A DNA stretch of 64,000 bases from Bacillus sp. ISL-34 (GCF_018613325.1 NZ_JAGGQJ010000003.1:144498-208497); one strand, 5' to 3'; positions 9,260 to 17,800 are shown, numbered from the stretch's first letter. The notes: generated by a model not told the origin, from the letters alone. Numbers and translations: made by a program.

Positions 9260-10297
9260 TTACGGATATAGCGGACTGTTCCATAGTCCTGCCGTTTCTT
9301 CTAGTCCCATTAATATATTTGCATTTTGAATGGCCTGCCCTGCAGCACCCTTCACTAAATTATCAATAACTGAAACCACCGTTACCTTACCTGTCCTTTC
9401 ATCATAATCGACGCCAATGTCGCAAAAGTTCGATCCATATACCTGTTTCGTGGATGGAAAGCGATCAAGGGGCTGTACCCGGACAAATGGGTGGTTCTCG
9501 TATACGGTTTCGTATAAATCCTTTAATTCAACATTTGAGGTTTCCCGATTTACCTTTATATACATCGTTGCCATAATCCCTCTTGTCATTGGAACAAGAT
9601 GTGTATTAAAGGTAATAGGCTGTAAACCTGATGACCATCGCCCAAGCTGTTGTTCGATTTCCGGTATGTGTTGATGTTGATTTACCTTATAGATCTTAAA
9701 GTTCTCATTCATTTCACAATAATGGGTGACTGCCGAAGGTGATTTACCCGCCCCTGAAACCCCGGATTTTGCATCGATGATCACATCGGCAGCTGCTCCG
9801 GCCAATCCTTCAGTGAATAAAGGGGCAAGACCTAATAGTGAAGCGGTTGGGTAGCACCCAGGATTTGCAATAATCGTTGCTTTTTTTATTGCTTCGGCAT
9901 TCCATTCAGCCAATCCGTATACGGCCTCTTCAATAATATGCTGAGGCGCCGCCGGCTTTTTATACCAGTGCTCGTATTCACCTGGAGTTTGAAGCCTGAG
10001 GTCTCCTGATAGGTCGATCACTTTAATGTCAAGGTCAGAAAATTCCGAAATCAATTGCGAGGAAACACCAGAAGGAGTTGCAAGAAATACAATATCGGAT
10101 TTTTTTGCAATCGCTTCCGGATCAATTTCTTCTAATGTATCTTTCATATGCATTAAATGTGCATTTTCTTCATATAAACTTCGACCAAATTGGGATGAAG
10201 TATGCAATGATTTTATTTTAAATTGCGGATGATTATTCAAAAATCTTATTAGTTCAATTCCTCCATAACCCGTTGCACCTACTATTGATACGTTCAT
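9260..10297 (-). CDS. argC: N-acetyl-gamma-glutamyl-phosphate reductase
   Basis: NADPH-dependent reductase, third step of arginine synthesis and first gene of the operon. 345 residues. Rossmann start VSIVGATGYGGIELIRFL, catalytic Cys in IANPGCYPTASLLGLAP, and the HQHIPEIEQQL His motif are intact. Start ATG is preceded by AGGAGATGG. An ARG-box-overlapped promoter lies about 50 bases upstream. Confidence 0.97.
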   Translation of the reverse strand: MNVSIVGATGYGGIELIRFLNNHPQFKIKSLHTSSQFGRSLYEENAHLMHMKDTLEEIDPEAIAKKSDIVFLATPSGVSSQLISEFSDLDIKVIDLSGDLRLQTPGEYEHWYKKPAAPQHIIEEAVYGLAEWNAEAIKKATIIANPGCYPTASLLGLAPLFTEGLAGAAADVIIDAKSGVSGAGKSPSAVTHYCEMNENFKIYKVNQHQHIPEIEQQLGRWSSGLQPITFNTHLVPMTRGIMATMYIKVNRETSNVELKDLYETVYENHPFVRVQPLDRFPSTKQVYGSNFCDIGVDYDERTGKVTVVSVIDNLVKGAAGQAIQNANILMGLEETAGLWNSPLYP

Positions 10298-10345
10298 AAA
10301 ACCATCTCCTATAATTTCAGGTCCCTGTCATTCTTTGATTCTATT

Positions 10346-10374
10346 ATTATAAGACTGAATAAAAATAAAATCAA
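10346..10374 (-). promoter_or_regulatory. Sigma-A promoter of the arg operon
   Basis: On the minus strand: -35 TTGATT, 17-base spacer, -10 TATAAT, pointing into argC about 40 bases downstream. Both hexamers are close to consensus with ideal spacing. Confidence 0.75.
10354..10371 (+). promoter_or_regulatory. ARG box (AhrC/ArgR operator)
   Basis: The core TGAATAAAAAT matches exactly the core of the Bacillus ARG box consensus CATGAATAAAAATKCAAK, with about 14 of 18 positions agreeing overall. It fills the spacer of the argC promoter, consistent with repression by arginine-bound AhrC blocking RNA polymerase. A second AT-rich stretch at 10375-10392 could be a weaker partner box. Confidence 0.65.
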
Positions 10375-10452
10375 ATGTATTTTTATAAAATTTAAAACAT
10401 AAATTTTAAATGAAAAATTATCCAACAAAAATCCTAGAATTATCCAAAATTG

Positions 10453-10481
10453 TTGACTACTAGGGTTTTTTTCGTTTAAAT
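10453..10481 (+). promoter_or_regulatory. Possible sigma-A promoter of fnr
   Basis: TTGACT, 17-base spacer, TTAAAT, about 50 bases upstream of the fnr start. The -35 is good, the -10 weaker (4 of 6). Confidence 0.4.
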
Positions 10482-10529
10482 CAAAGGTAGTAATTGAGTA
10501 ATGACGGTATCTGAAAGGTGGTCATATGC

Positions 10530-11219
10530 ATGAATGAATTATCGTTATCTAATCGGATGCATGCAATTTTAGATAATAAACAACAAGTTAAACATATGGA
10601 AAAAGGGCGCTACCTTTTTCAGGAGAGCACCCCAGCAAGTGATTTGTATTACATTATAAAAGGGAAGGTGGAAGTGAGTAAGGTTGTTCCCGACGGTCGG
10701 GAATTAACTATACGCATTAGTTCGGAGAATGATTTGGTTGGGGAAACAGTCTTATTTTCTCAAAATCCTAAATATATGATGAATGCAAAAATGATGGAAG
10801 ATGGAACTGTTGCGGCTATTTCCAAAGAAGCATTAGAAGAAAAAATCGCCTCCGATAGCCAACTTGCAGTCGAGATGATGACATGGTTATCCGCTCAAAA
10901 CCGTAAAAATCAGGCTAAATTCCGCGATATGCTCCTGCACGGTAAGAAAGGTGCATTTTACTCCACCCTCATCCGTTTATCAAATAGCTATGGCACTGAA
11001 GCAGAAGACGGTAAAGTTATCAATCTTCCCTTTACAAACCAAGAACTCGCCAATTTTTGCGGCACATCCCGCGAGGTGGTCAATCGAATGCTCGCTCAAT
11101 TAAGGAAAAACAATGTCATCTCCATTAAAAAGGGACGCATTACGATTCTTGACTTTGACTATTTGAAACAGGAAATCGACTGTGAAAACTGTCCAATAGA
11201 AATCTGTACCATCGATTAA
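10530..11219 (+). CDS. fnr: Fnr, oxygen-sensing Crp-family transcription factor
   Basis: Anaerobic regulator of nitrate respiration and fermentation genes in Bacillus. 229 residues. N-terminal cyclic-nucleotide-like beta barrel (KGRYLFQESTPASDLYYIIKGKVEV), dimer helix, then HTH (TNQELANFCGTSREVVNRML). The C-terminus reads CENCPIEIC, a C-x2-C-x4-C cluster that in B. subtilis Fnr binds a [4Fe-4S] cluster; the ending closely matches that protein as I recall it. This C-terminal position differs from the N-terminal cysteines of E. coli FNR. ATG after AAAGGTGG is preferred to a GTG four codons earlier. Divergent from the arg operon and convergent with moaA. Confidence 0.9.
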   Translation: MNELSLSNRMHAILDNKQQVKHMEKGRYLFQESTPASDLYYIIKGKVEVSKVVPDGRELTIRISSENDLVGETVLFSQNPKYMMNAKMMEDGTVAAISKEALEEKIASDSQLAVEMMTWLSAQNRKNQAKFRDMLLHGKKGAFYSTLIRLSNSYGTEAEDGKVINLPFTNQELANFCGTSREVVNRMLAQLRKNNVISIKKGRITILDFDYLKQEIDCENCPIEICTID

Positions 11220-11414
11220 ATTCCTCCCATAAAAAGCAGCAATACATAATGCCTTACTGATATTTAAAAGATTGGCGTTTATTTCAGGCTAAATCCACCC
11301 CTAGGTCCATTGAATTATTTTCATTACCTTGTGTCCTATATAAAAATGCATAAAAAAAGTATAAAAATCGAATTTCGTCCATGACTGGCATCAATTCCTG
11401 TCAACTATATAAAA

Positions 11415-11440
11415 AAGGGATGGCATAGCTGCCATCCCTT
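11415..11440. terminator. Bidirectional terminator between fnr and moaA
   Basis: Perfect 11-bp stem AAGGGATGGCA / TGCCATCCCTT with a T-run on each side. The preceding 195 bases after fnr hold no recognisable gene. Confidence 0.85.
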
Positions 11441-11463
11441 AATTTTTTAATCATTCGGACGGA

Positions 11464-12477
11464 TTACCCGCCAATGAATGACATTTCGATTTTTTCCTGT
11501 TTCTTCACCGTTCCCGCTGCCCGCTCATCCGAATAGCGGTCGTCCCTGCGGTTCCAAAGTGAAATGATGAAACCGGTCAATTCTTCATCTGTCATGTCGG
11601 AACGGAGCAATGACTTCAAGTCATGTCCCTTTCCATTGAACAGGCATGTATATAAACTTCCATTAGCAGAAAGACGTGCACGTGTACAACTTGAACAAAA
11701 AGACTCGGATACCGAGGTTATGAAGCCCACCTCTGCAGTAGTGCCCCTATAACGGAAGCGTTTTGCGACCTCTCCAAAATAATCTTCTTCAACAGGTTCA
11801 AGATCGAATTCGGTTTGGAGCATCGCAAGCAGCTCTTTTTTCGTAATGACATTCTTCAACTGCCAGCCATTTGTATGTCCGACATCCATGAATTCTATAT
11901 ACCGTAATTGAATGCCCTCATCTTTACAAAATCGGGCCATCGGCAGGATTTGAGATTCATTGGTTTCTTTTTTCACAACCATATTCACTTTAACGCCAAG
12001 CCCTGCTTCCTTGGCAGCAGCGATGCCTTCAATAACAGGCTTTATGCCGATATCCCTGCCGTTCATCTTCTTGAAAAGTTCATCATCGAGGCTGTCTAAG
12101 CTGATATTCACCCTCTGCAAACCAGCTTCCCTCAAATTCACGGCATGCTTTTTCAAGAAGACACCATTCGTGGTCAGTCCAATATCTTCAATACCTTCAA
12201 TTTTAACGAGATTTGAAATCAGAGTGGTAAGATCTCTCCGGAGTAATGGTTCCCCGCCTGTCAACCTTAGTTTTTTTACCCCTAAGCTTGCAAATATTTT
12301 AGAAAGCCTGACAATTTCCTCATAAGATAATAGCTCACTTTTAGGCAGGAACTGAAAATTCTCATGAAAAATTTCAGCAGGCATGCAATACTGGCAGCGA
12401 AAGTTACAGCGGTCTATGACTGAAATCCTTAAATCCCTTAGTGGCCTGTCCAATGAATCTTTAATTTGACTGTTCAA
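11464..12477 (-). CDS. moaA: GTP 3',8-cyclase (molybdenum cofactor synthesis)
   Basis: Radical-SAM enzyme for the first step of molybdopterin synthesis. 337 residues. N-terminal cluster motif C-x3-C-x2-C is seen in [14 protein letters not shown] follows ([10 protein letters not shown]). The second cluster cysteines lie in [11 protein letters not shown] and a further Cys about 14 residues on (TCLFNG). The protein ends in the GG pair (MSFIGG) required for activity in this family. Starts at TTG after TAGGAGTGG. Beside fnr, which suggests service to a molybdoenzyme such as nitrate reductase; no moaC, moeA or nar genes are in the window. Confidence 0.95.
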   Translation of the reverse strand: MNSQIKDSLDRPLRDLRISVIDRCNFRCQYCMPAEIFHENFQFLPKSELLSYEEIVRLSKIFASLGVKKLRLTGGEPLLRRDLTTLISNLVKIEGIEDIGLTTNGVFLKKHAVNLREAGLQRVNISLDSLDDELFKKMNGRDIGIKPVIEGIAAAKEAGLGVKVNMVVKKETNESQILPMARFCKDEGIQLRYIEFMDVGHTNGWQLKNVITKKELLAMLQTEFDLEPVEEDYFGEVAKRFRYRGTTAEVGFITSVSESFCSSCTRARLSANGSLYTCLFNGKGHDLKSLLRSDMTDEELTGFIISLWNRRDDRYSDERAAGTVKKQEKIEMSFIGG

Positions 12478-12520
12478 TTAACCACTCCTAGCCGAAAGTA
12501 TTAGAAAAAAACCAGACCAT

Positions 12521-12555
12521 AAAAAGTGGCTCCATTGAATGGATTCACTTTTTTT
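12521..12555 (-). terminator. Probable terminator after yitW
   Basis: Nested inverted repeat: outer AAAAAGTG / CACTTTTT and inner TCCATT / AATGGA, about 30 bases beyond the yitW stop, with T-runs at both ends. Confidence 0.65.
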
Positions 12556-12586
12556 GACTGGCTTTTCATTTTCTATTACAGAGTTA

Positions 12587-12895
12587 TTATTTGATTCCTA
12601 ATGCAATTTTAGCATATCTGGACATTTTGTCTTTCGTCCATGGCGGACTCCAGACAATCTTCACATCCGTTTCCTTGACCTCGGGGATATCTTCCAGCAC
12701 CAATTTAACTTGATCGACAATTGTCCCAGCCATCGGGCAGCCCATTGCAGTCAATGTCATCGTAACGGTAGTCAGACCTTCCTCATCCATATCCACATCA
12801 TATACCAAGCCTAAATTAACGATATCTATACCAAGCTCAGGGTCAATGACCTGCTCCAAAGCTCCTAAAATAATGTCTTTTGTATCTTGATCCAC
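12587..12895 (-). CDS. yitW: SufT/MIP18-family (DUF59) Fe-S maturation protein
   Basis: 102-residue single-domain protein with LEQVIDPELGIDIVNLGLVYDV and the conserved Cys in LTAMGCPMAG, followed by WSPPWTKDKMSRYAKIALGI, all typical of YitW/SufT. Members help Fe-S cluster assembly or delivery. I place the start at the GTG eight bases after AAGGAG; a GTG three codons upstream overlaps the Shine-Dalgarno sequence. Directly downstream of yitV, the same pair as in B. subtilis. Confidence 0.88.
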   Translation of the reverse strand: MDQDTKDIILGALEQVIDPELGIDIVNLGLVYDVDMDEEGLTTVTMTLTAMGCPMAGTIVDQVKLVLEDIPEVKETDVKIVWSPPWTKDKMSRYAKIALGIK

Positions 12896-12992
12896 TTCGA
12901 TCACTCCTTTTATGGAAAATCTCTTCGTTTTAGATTATCGGTGTTTCATCATTATGTCCGTATTAGCATCATAACAGATTTTCAGTGAGTAC

Positions 12993-13781
12993 TTAAGCAT
13001 TTTGCACAGCTGACAGTAAATGTTTCGCGAACCAGTCTGTAGTCTTAAGCACTCCTTCTCTACTGACCTTATGTCCAGCCTTAGGGTCAAGGATAAAATC
13101 AATTTTTTCATCTGCCTCATTATACCCTGCTTTGATCCCTTCATAAAAACGGTATGCATGTTGATAAGGCACAACCGGATCTTTGGCACCATGCCAAAAA
13201 AGAAGCGGACGGTTGGAAAGCTTATCCTGATTAAGACTCAAATCAAATGGCTTGAGCTGTTCAATCACCTTGGCAACTTCCTCATCAGTAGCTGGGAAAT
13301 TAACTTTCCTTTTCTTAATCTCTGCCATTTGGAGCTCTGCATACGCGACATATGATGGGTTCCCCATTAAACTGACTCCGGCGGAAATCCATTCATAAGC
13401 AGCCAGAGCCCCACTAGTCACTATTCCCCCCATAGAGGTACCTGCTACGCCAATTCTGTCGGGATCAATCAACTTTCGGGATAATAAATCATCCTTCAAC
13501 AAAGATAAATCCTGGATCGTCTGTAAAACCATTTCCCAAAAACGGGGCATCATTTGAGAAACACTTAAACCGGCTTCCCTTTCCCCATGATGAATCACAT
13601 CGGGTAGAAGCACACGAAACCCCTTTTCAGCCAATAAATAAGCATAGTGTAGATTATGTTCTTTTGCACTTTGAAAACCATGTATAAAAATAATAAGCGG
13701 CAATTCCTGATTGAAAGTGGTTTTTTCACCTAGGTGCAATACAGGAATATGTCCAATTAGTTCTTTTTCAATTATTATCAA
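12993..13781 (-). CDS. yitV: Alpha/beta hydrolase, YitV-type esterase
   Basis: 262-residue serine hydrolase. HGFQSAKEHN forms the oxyanion region, the nucleophile elbow is GTSMGG, an Asp in WHGAKDPVVP and a His in DPKAGHKVS complete the triad. The fold resembles small prolyl-oligopeptidase-like esterases; substrate unknown. It starts at TTG, preceded by GGAGGGG, there being no ATG nearby. In an operon with yitW and divergent from yitU. Confidence 0.85.
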   Translation of the reverse strand: MIIIEKELIGHIPVLHLGEKTTFNQELPLIIFIHGFQSAKEHNLHYAYLLAEKGFRVLLPDVIHHGEREAGLSVSQMMPRFWEMVLQTIQDLSLLKDDLLSRKLIDPDRIGVAGTSMGGIVTSGALAAYEWISAGVSLMGNPSYVAYAELQMAEIKKRKVNFPATDEEVAKVIEQLKPFDLSLNQDKLSNRPLLFWHGAKDPVVPYQHAYRFYEGIKAGYNEADEKIDFILDPKAGHKVSREGVLKTTDWFAKHLLSAVQNA

Positions 13782-14010
13782 GTGAACCCCTCCGAATAAT
13801 TTGTTCCGGTATTTCCAATACCATAATCAAAATGGGATGGCATTCATCATTCCATTCCATTAAACCTGAGCTTCGCTTTAATTATCATAATCCTGGATAT
13901 AGTAATATCATACAGGAATGCATAAAGAATGAAAAAGATTTACATTTACTATAAAATAGGCTTAACAATATTTGCATATAATGAAATCAAAAAGAACAGA
14001 AGGTGTGTAC

Positions 14011-14826
14011 ATGGCTGAGAAACATTTGATCGTATTGGATCTTGATGGTACGTTACTTACAGATAACAAAACAATTTCTTCAAGAACTAAAAAAACACTC
14101 CTGAAACTAAAAGAAGATGGACACGAAGTTATGATCGCTACCGGGCGCCCCTTTCGCTCAAGTGAACTTTATTACCGGGAATTGGGGTTGACTACCCCAA
14201 TCGTTAATTTCAATGGCGCTTTCGTCCATCACCCATTACATACAAGCTGGGGGGTATACCACTCTCCACTGGATATAAATGTTGCGAAAGATATTGTCGA
14301 AGCGTGTGATCAGTTTAAATATCACAACATCATCGCAGAAGTCCGGGATGAAGTTTATGTCCATTATCATGATGAAAAGTTGATGAACATGTTCAATGTA
14401 GGAAATCCGATCATGAAGACAGGTGACTTGCGCAATTACCTTCAGGATTCCCCAACTTCGATGCTAATTCACACAGATAGTGAATTCGTAGGACAGATTC
14501 GCCAGCATTTATCTGATGTCCATGCAGAATTGGTCGATCATCGCCGCTGGGCAGAGCCTTTTCATATCATCGAAATAATAAAAAGCGGGTTAAGTAAAGC
14601 CGTAGGTCTTAAACGTGTATCCAACTATCTGGAAATTCCTCAAAACAGGATAATCGCTTTCGGTGATGAAGATAATGATTTGGAAATGCTCGAATACGCG
14701 GGAACCGGGGTGGCCATGGGAAATGCGATTTCACCAGTAAAAACGGTAGCAAATACGACTACATTGACGAATGAAGAAGATGGTATAGCCGTCTTCCTCG
14801 AAGAAAAATTCAATATAAAAGCCTAA
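14011..14826 (+). CDS. yitU: HAD-superfamily phosphatase, Cof type (YitU)
   Basis: 271 residues with the HAD motifs DLDGTLLTD (nucleophile and acid Asp), TGRP, a lysine in SGLSKAVGL, and FGDEDNDLEML. The large C2 cap between motifs II and III marks it as Cof-type. B. subtilis YitU is one of the phosphatases that dephosphorylate the pyrimidine intermediate of riboflavin synthesis; that role is probable but the family is promiscuous. The ATG follows AGAAGGTG; an upstream in-frame ATG lies within a possible promoter. A TATAAT-like element lies just upstream (13977-13982) without a clear -35. Confidence 0.85.
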   Translation: MAEKHLIVLDLDGTLLTDNKTISSRTKKTLLKLKEDGHEVMIATGRPFRSSELYYRELGLTTPIVNFNGAFVHHPLHTSWGVYHSPLDINVAKDIVEACDQFKYHNIIAEVRDEVYVHYHDEKLMNMFNVGNPIMKTGDLRNYLQDSPTSMLIHTDSEFVGQIRQHLSDVHAELVDHRRWAEPFHIIEIIKSGLSKAVGLKRVSNYLEIPQNRIIAFGDEDNDLEMLEYAGTGVAMGNAISPVKTVANTTTLTNEEDGIAVFLEEKFNIKA

Positions 14827-14893
14827 TACGTCATTTTTTACCTTCATAATATCGATCTTTCAAGCCAAACTAATATGGACAACAGATCCACTC

Positions 14894-14907
14894 CGTTGTC
14901 GACAACG
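14894..14907. repeat. Perfect 14-base palindrome
   Basis: CGTTGTCGACAACG, centred about 30 bases before the start of the next small gene. No T-run follows, so it is not an evident terminator; it could be an operator or a short mRNA leader hairpin. Confidence 0.4.
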
Positions 14908-14929
14908 CTCAGAATCGGAGGAGATAAGA

Positions 14930-15082
14930 ATGGGTAAAAGCAGTAAATCTAAACGATTTGTACAGCAGGGCAAAGAAAGTGTTGCCAGGCATGCCGAAAA
15001 AATCCCTTATCACACTACGTTTGAAGAGGCTGAAAAAGACAGGTTAAGAATTATGTCTGAACAAAGCTATGGTGGCTTCTAA
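14930..15082 (+). CDS. Small basic protein of unknown function
   Basis: 50 residues, starting MGKSSKSKRFVQQGKES and ending EQSYGGF. The ATG is preceded by GGAGGAG with good spacing. Its stop codon overlaps the ATG of the following gene (TAATG), implying an operon and translational coupling. Hydrophilic, lysine-rich N-terminal half; no signal peptide or membrane segment. I do not recognise the family with certainty. Coupling and codon pattern make it a convincing real gene. Confidence 0.75.
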   Translation: MGKSSKSKRFVQQGKESVARHAEKIPYHTTFEEAEKDRLRIMSEQSYGGF

Positions 15083-15273
15083 TGGGAAACAAATTATTCC
15101 AGAAGGCTAGGGAATTTGTAGAAGAAGCTCTCCACTCTGAGCATGACGGTGACCAGCATAAGACAGATGAAATCGCTAAAAACGCTCTTTCATCAGCCTT
15201 TGCCAATACGACAGAGGCCGAAAAAGAACAACTGCGAGAACTTCAGGAAGAGCTGGAAAACCATTCTAAATAA
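15082..15273 (+). CDS. DUF3813-like small protein
   Basis: 63 residues, acidic, beginning MGNKLFQKAREFVEEAL and ending in a glutamate-rich helix. The start resembles DUF3813 proteins (YitR group in B. subtilis, which lies in the same neighbourhood). Likely alpha-helical. Overlaps the previous small gene by one base and is followed at once by a strong terminator. Confidence 0.65.
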   Translation: MGNKLFQKAREFVEEALHSEHDGDQHKTDEIAKNALSSAFANTTEAEKEQLRELQEELENHSK

Positions 15274-15274
15274 C

Positions 15275-15307
15275 GTGAAAGCCTCCAGGATTACTGGAGG
15301 CTTTCAC
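15275..15307. terminator. Bidirectional terminator
   Basis: Perfect 14-bp stem GTGAAAGCCTCCAG / CTGGAGGCTTTCAC separating the two convergent transcripts. Confidence 0.88.
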
Positions 15308-15317
15308 TTTGTTTTCA

Positions 15318-15569
15318 TCAATTGTTATTTCGTGCCTTACCGCCTTTTTCACCGATCTCTTTATAAAAGTCTTTACCTTGGGAATCAGCTGTAGCTTCTC
15401 CGCCCTTTTGTCCAATTTCTTGATAGAATTCCTTATCATGATTATCCGATGTGGCTTCTCCGCCCTTTTGCCCAATTTCCTGGTAAAAATCCTTGTCGTG
15501 ATTTTTAGAAGTGGCTTCCCCGCCTTTACGGCCTGCTTCCTGTCTGCTCATTTTTTCGTCGTTAGCCAT
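15318..15569 (-). CDS. KGG-repeat general stress protein (GsiB-like)
   Basis: 83-residue hydrophilic protein made of near-identical 20-residue units, each with GxKGGEAT and ending DFYQEI or close variants (three full units and a final partial one). These are the KGG stress repeats of GsiB/YciG-type proteins, which resemble plant LEA proteins and are usually induced by sigma-B in Bacillus. Start ATG follows AAGGAGTG. No clear sigma-B promoter was identified upstream. Likely cytosolic and intrinsically disordered. Confidence 0.85.
   Translation of the reverse strand: MANDEKMSRQEAGRKGGEATSKNHDKDFYQEIGQKGGEATSDNHDKEFYQEIGQKGGEATADSQGKDFYKEIGEKGGKARNNN
15340..15540. repeat. 60-bp tandem repeat coding the KGG units
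   Basis: Three full 60-base units starting at 15340, 15400 and 15460 plus a partial fourth at 15520, each beginning CCGCC on the plus strand. Unit length is a multiple of three, so gain or loss of units keeps the frame. Confidence 0.85.
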
Positions 15570-15705
15570 TTTTATCACTCCTTCATAAGATTTTAAATTG
15601 GCGCTACAATATAAGAATTAGCCGTTTTGTACAGGCAATAAACTTAAAAGGCCGAAATGCTGCCTTTTGTAATAGAAGTGTAATGGCCTTGATTTCTTGT
15701 TAATA

Positions 15706-16548
15706 TCATTCCCTGCGGAAAGTTCCAACAATGCCTGAAGTTTCTATGATGTTTGTGAAAGCGTGCGGATCCACTTCCTTGATGATCCGTTCAAGGTCAT
15801 ACAGTTCATACCTTGTAATGACAATCAATAACATTTCCTTAGTTTCGTTGGTGAACGCCCCTTTTGCAGGAACCCTTGTAATTCCGCGAACTAACTGAGC
15901 ATGGATTGCCTGTTTAAGTTCTTCGCTTTTCTTTGTAATGATCATGGCGGTAAGCTTTTCATGACGGGTATGTATCGCGTCAACGACACGAGTCGATGTA
16001 TAAAGGGTAACAAGTGTGTACAAAGCTTTTTCCGGTCCATAAACAGCACCTGCCGTTATAATGATCACGCCATTCAGCAGAAATAAATAAGTACCTACAG
16101 GTTTATCTTTCTTCCGTGATAGAAGCATGGCGATAATATCCATTCCGCCAGTCGACGCACCGTATTTCAAGGTAATCCCCACACCTACTGCAGCTATGAC
16201 TCCGCCAAATACCGCATTCAATAATATGTCAGGTGACCAGCGTGTAATCGGAATGATTTCCATAAAGAAGGACATCAAGACAACGCTGAGGAAACTATAA
16301 AAAGTGAAAGACTTTCCAACCTTTCGCCAAGCAATGATCGTTACTGGAATGTTCAATAAAAACAATAGGATACCTGTCGAAACATTAAAAGGAGCAAAAG
16401 AACCAATCATCCTGGATAGAAGCTGGGCCACTCCCGTAAAGCCGCTTGCATATACGTTTGCCGGTATTAGAAAAAAGTTCATTGCGATGGCATTAAGCAA
16501 TGCGCCGACCACAACTATGATAATTTTCTTCATTTCACCACTGTACAT
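15706..16548 (-). CDS. yitT: YitT family membrane protein
   Basis: 280 residues. About five to six hydrophobic helices in the first 190 residues (first: IIIVVVGALLNAIAMNFFLIP), followed by a soluble C-terminal DUF2179 domain ending ITRYELYDLERIIKEVDPHAFTNI. Transport activity is assumed for this family but substrate is unknown. Start ATG is eight bases after GGAGGT; two other in-frame ATGs nearby are possible. Divergent from yitS, the order found in B. subtilis. A second paralog occurs at 52004-52813. Confidence 0.88.
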   Translation of the reverse strand: MYSGEMKKIIIVVVGALLNAIAMNFFLIPANVYASGFTGVAQLLSRMIGSFAPFNVSTGILLFLLNIPVTIIAWRKVGKSFTFYSFLSVVLMSFFMEIIPITRWSPDILLNAVFGGVIAAVGVGITLKYGASTGGMDIIAMLLSRKKDKPVGTYLFLLNGVIIITAGAVYGPEKALYTLVTLYTSTRVVDAIHTRHEKLTAMIITKKSEELKQAIHAQLVRGITRVPAKGAFTNETKEMLLIVITRYELYDLERIIKEVDPHAFTNIIETSGIVGTFRRE

Positions 16549-16620
16549 CCTAAATACCTCCATTTCACCCTTATTCTATTATCTTTTTACCCTTAATTAT
16601 TTATTCTACTTACGTAGAGA

Positions 16621-16648
16621 TTGAATTTTTACCGTTACGTGCTACACT
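16621..16648 (+). promoter_or_regulatory. Possible sigma-A promoter of yitS
   Basis: TTGAAT, 16-base spacer, TACACT, about 57 bases upstream of the yitS start. Confidence 0.4.
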
Positions 16649-16705
16649 AAAAAGTAGAGTGAGCACTCATTTTTCTAAAAATTGTAAAAAGAAAGCAGGT
16701 GTATT

Positions 16706-17572
16706 ATGGCTATCACAATTCTTGCAGATAGTGCATGTGATTTGCCGTTGTCTTTCTATAAGGAAAACAATGTTTCATTAATCCCTTTACAAGTCCATCT
16801 TGACGGGGAAAATTATGGAGATTTACTTACTATTAATTCTCACGAAGTCTATCAGGCGATGCTTGAAGGAAAAGCCCCGAAAACATCGCAAGCTTCCCCA
16901 GAATACTTTATAGAACTTTTCACACAGTTTGCCAAGGAGAAAAAACAAGGAATTTATATAGCCTTTTCCTCTGAGTTATCAGGAACATATCAAACGGCCG
17001 TGATGATTCTTAATCAGGTGAAGGAAGAGTACCCTGACCTTGACATTGAAATCGTCAATACGAAATGCGCTTCGATGGGCGTCGGTTTAATTGTAAAGAA
17101 AGCAGCCGATCTGGCAGCAAACGGTGCCACTAAAGAAGAAATCCTGGCTGCCATCGAATTCCAAACCCGGCATATGGAGCATCTATTCACTGTAGATAAC
17201 CTTGAATATTTGGCCCGTGGCGGACGCATCTCCAAAACATCTGCCCTTGTTGGCGGTTTATTAAACATTAAACCCTTATTGCATGTTGAAGATGGGAAGC
17301 TTGTTCCGCTTGAAAAGATACGCGGCAAAAAGAAATTGATTAAACGTGTCATCGAATTAATGCACGAAAGAGGCAAAAATTTAACAACCCAAACGATTGC
17401 CATCAGTCATGGTGATGATGAAGCAACGGCCCTGGAATGGAAGGAAGCCATCCAAAATGAATTCGGGACAACCGACTTCATGATCCATACAATTGGCTCC
17501 GTCATCGGTGCACATGCCGGTCCTGGCACAATTGCCCTCTTCTTCTTAAACGATACCCCTGAGAAATCATAA
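16706..17572 (+). CDS. yitS: DegV family fatty-acid-binding protein
   Basis: 288 residues. Starts ITILADSACDLPLSFY, the DegV N-terminal phosphate/fatty-acid loop (DSxxDLP), with FSSELSGTYQTA and GGRISKTSALVGGLLNIKPLL further on, all hallmarks of DegV. Homologues bind a fatty acid for the FakA kinase; which lipid and whether this copy works with FakA are unknown. Preceded by AGCAGGTG. Confidence 0.9.
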   Translation: MAITILADSACDLPLSFYKENNVSLIPLQVHLDGENYGDLLTINSHEVYQAMLEGKAPKTSQASPEYFIELFTQFAKEKKQGIYIAFSSELSGTYQTAVMILNQVKEEYPDLDIEIVNTKCASMGVGLIVKKAADLAANGATKEEILAAIEFQTRHMEHLFTVDNLEYLARGGRISKTSALVGGLLNIKPLLHVEDGKLVPLEKIRGKKKLIKRVIELMHERGKNLTTQTIAISHGDDEATALEWKEAIQNEFGTTDFMIHTIGSVIGAHAGPGTIALFFLNDTPEKS

Positions 17573-17640
17573 ACATACATACTCCCTTCCATAATTGTGA
17601 ACAATATATATTGATCAGATAATGGAAGGGAGTTTTCACT

Positions 17641-17772
17641 ATGTCCAAAACAACCGATGACAATAAAAGGCCAAAAGATAACCAAGCGAGAAATGCTGAA
17701 AAAAATATCGCATATCAGGAAAACCTTGCTGCTGGCAAGCACTCCTATTCGAAGAAAACAGACCATAAATGA
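17641..17772 (+). CDS. Small hydrophilic protein, DUF3941-like
   Basis: 43 residues starting MSKTTDDNKRPKDNQARNAE and ending HSYSKKTDHK. Preceded by GGAAGGGAG at proper spacing and followed by a terminator. Very rich in Lys, Asn and Asp with no hydrophobic core, so probably disordered. The SKKTDH ending resembles what I recall of DUF3941 proteins of Bacillus; identity is tentative, but the gene itself is well supported. Confidence 0.65.
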   Translation: MSKTTDDNKRPKDNQARNAEKNIAYQENLAAGKHSYSKKTDHK

Positions 17773-17773
17773 T

Positions 17774-17800
17774 GCGCGGGGCTTGTCCCCTCGCTTTTTT
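17774..17800 (+). terminator. Terminator after the small DUF3941-like gene
   Basis: GC-rich hairpin (GCG-C-GGGG / CCCC-T-CGC) followed by six T residues. Confidence 0.8.

Noticed and set aside
12935..13192. 85-codon minus frame overlapping the yitV end
   Set aside because: Out of frame with yitV and without a ribosome site.
13020..13355. Long plus-strand open frame opposite yitV
   Set aside because: Antisense shadow of an intact hydrolase with clear catalytic motifs.
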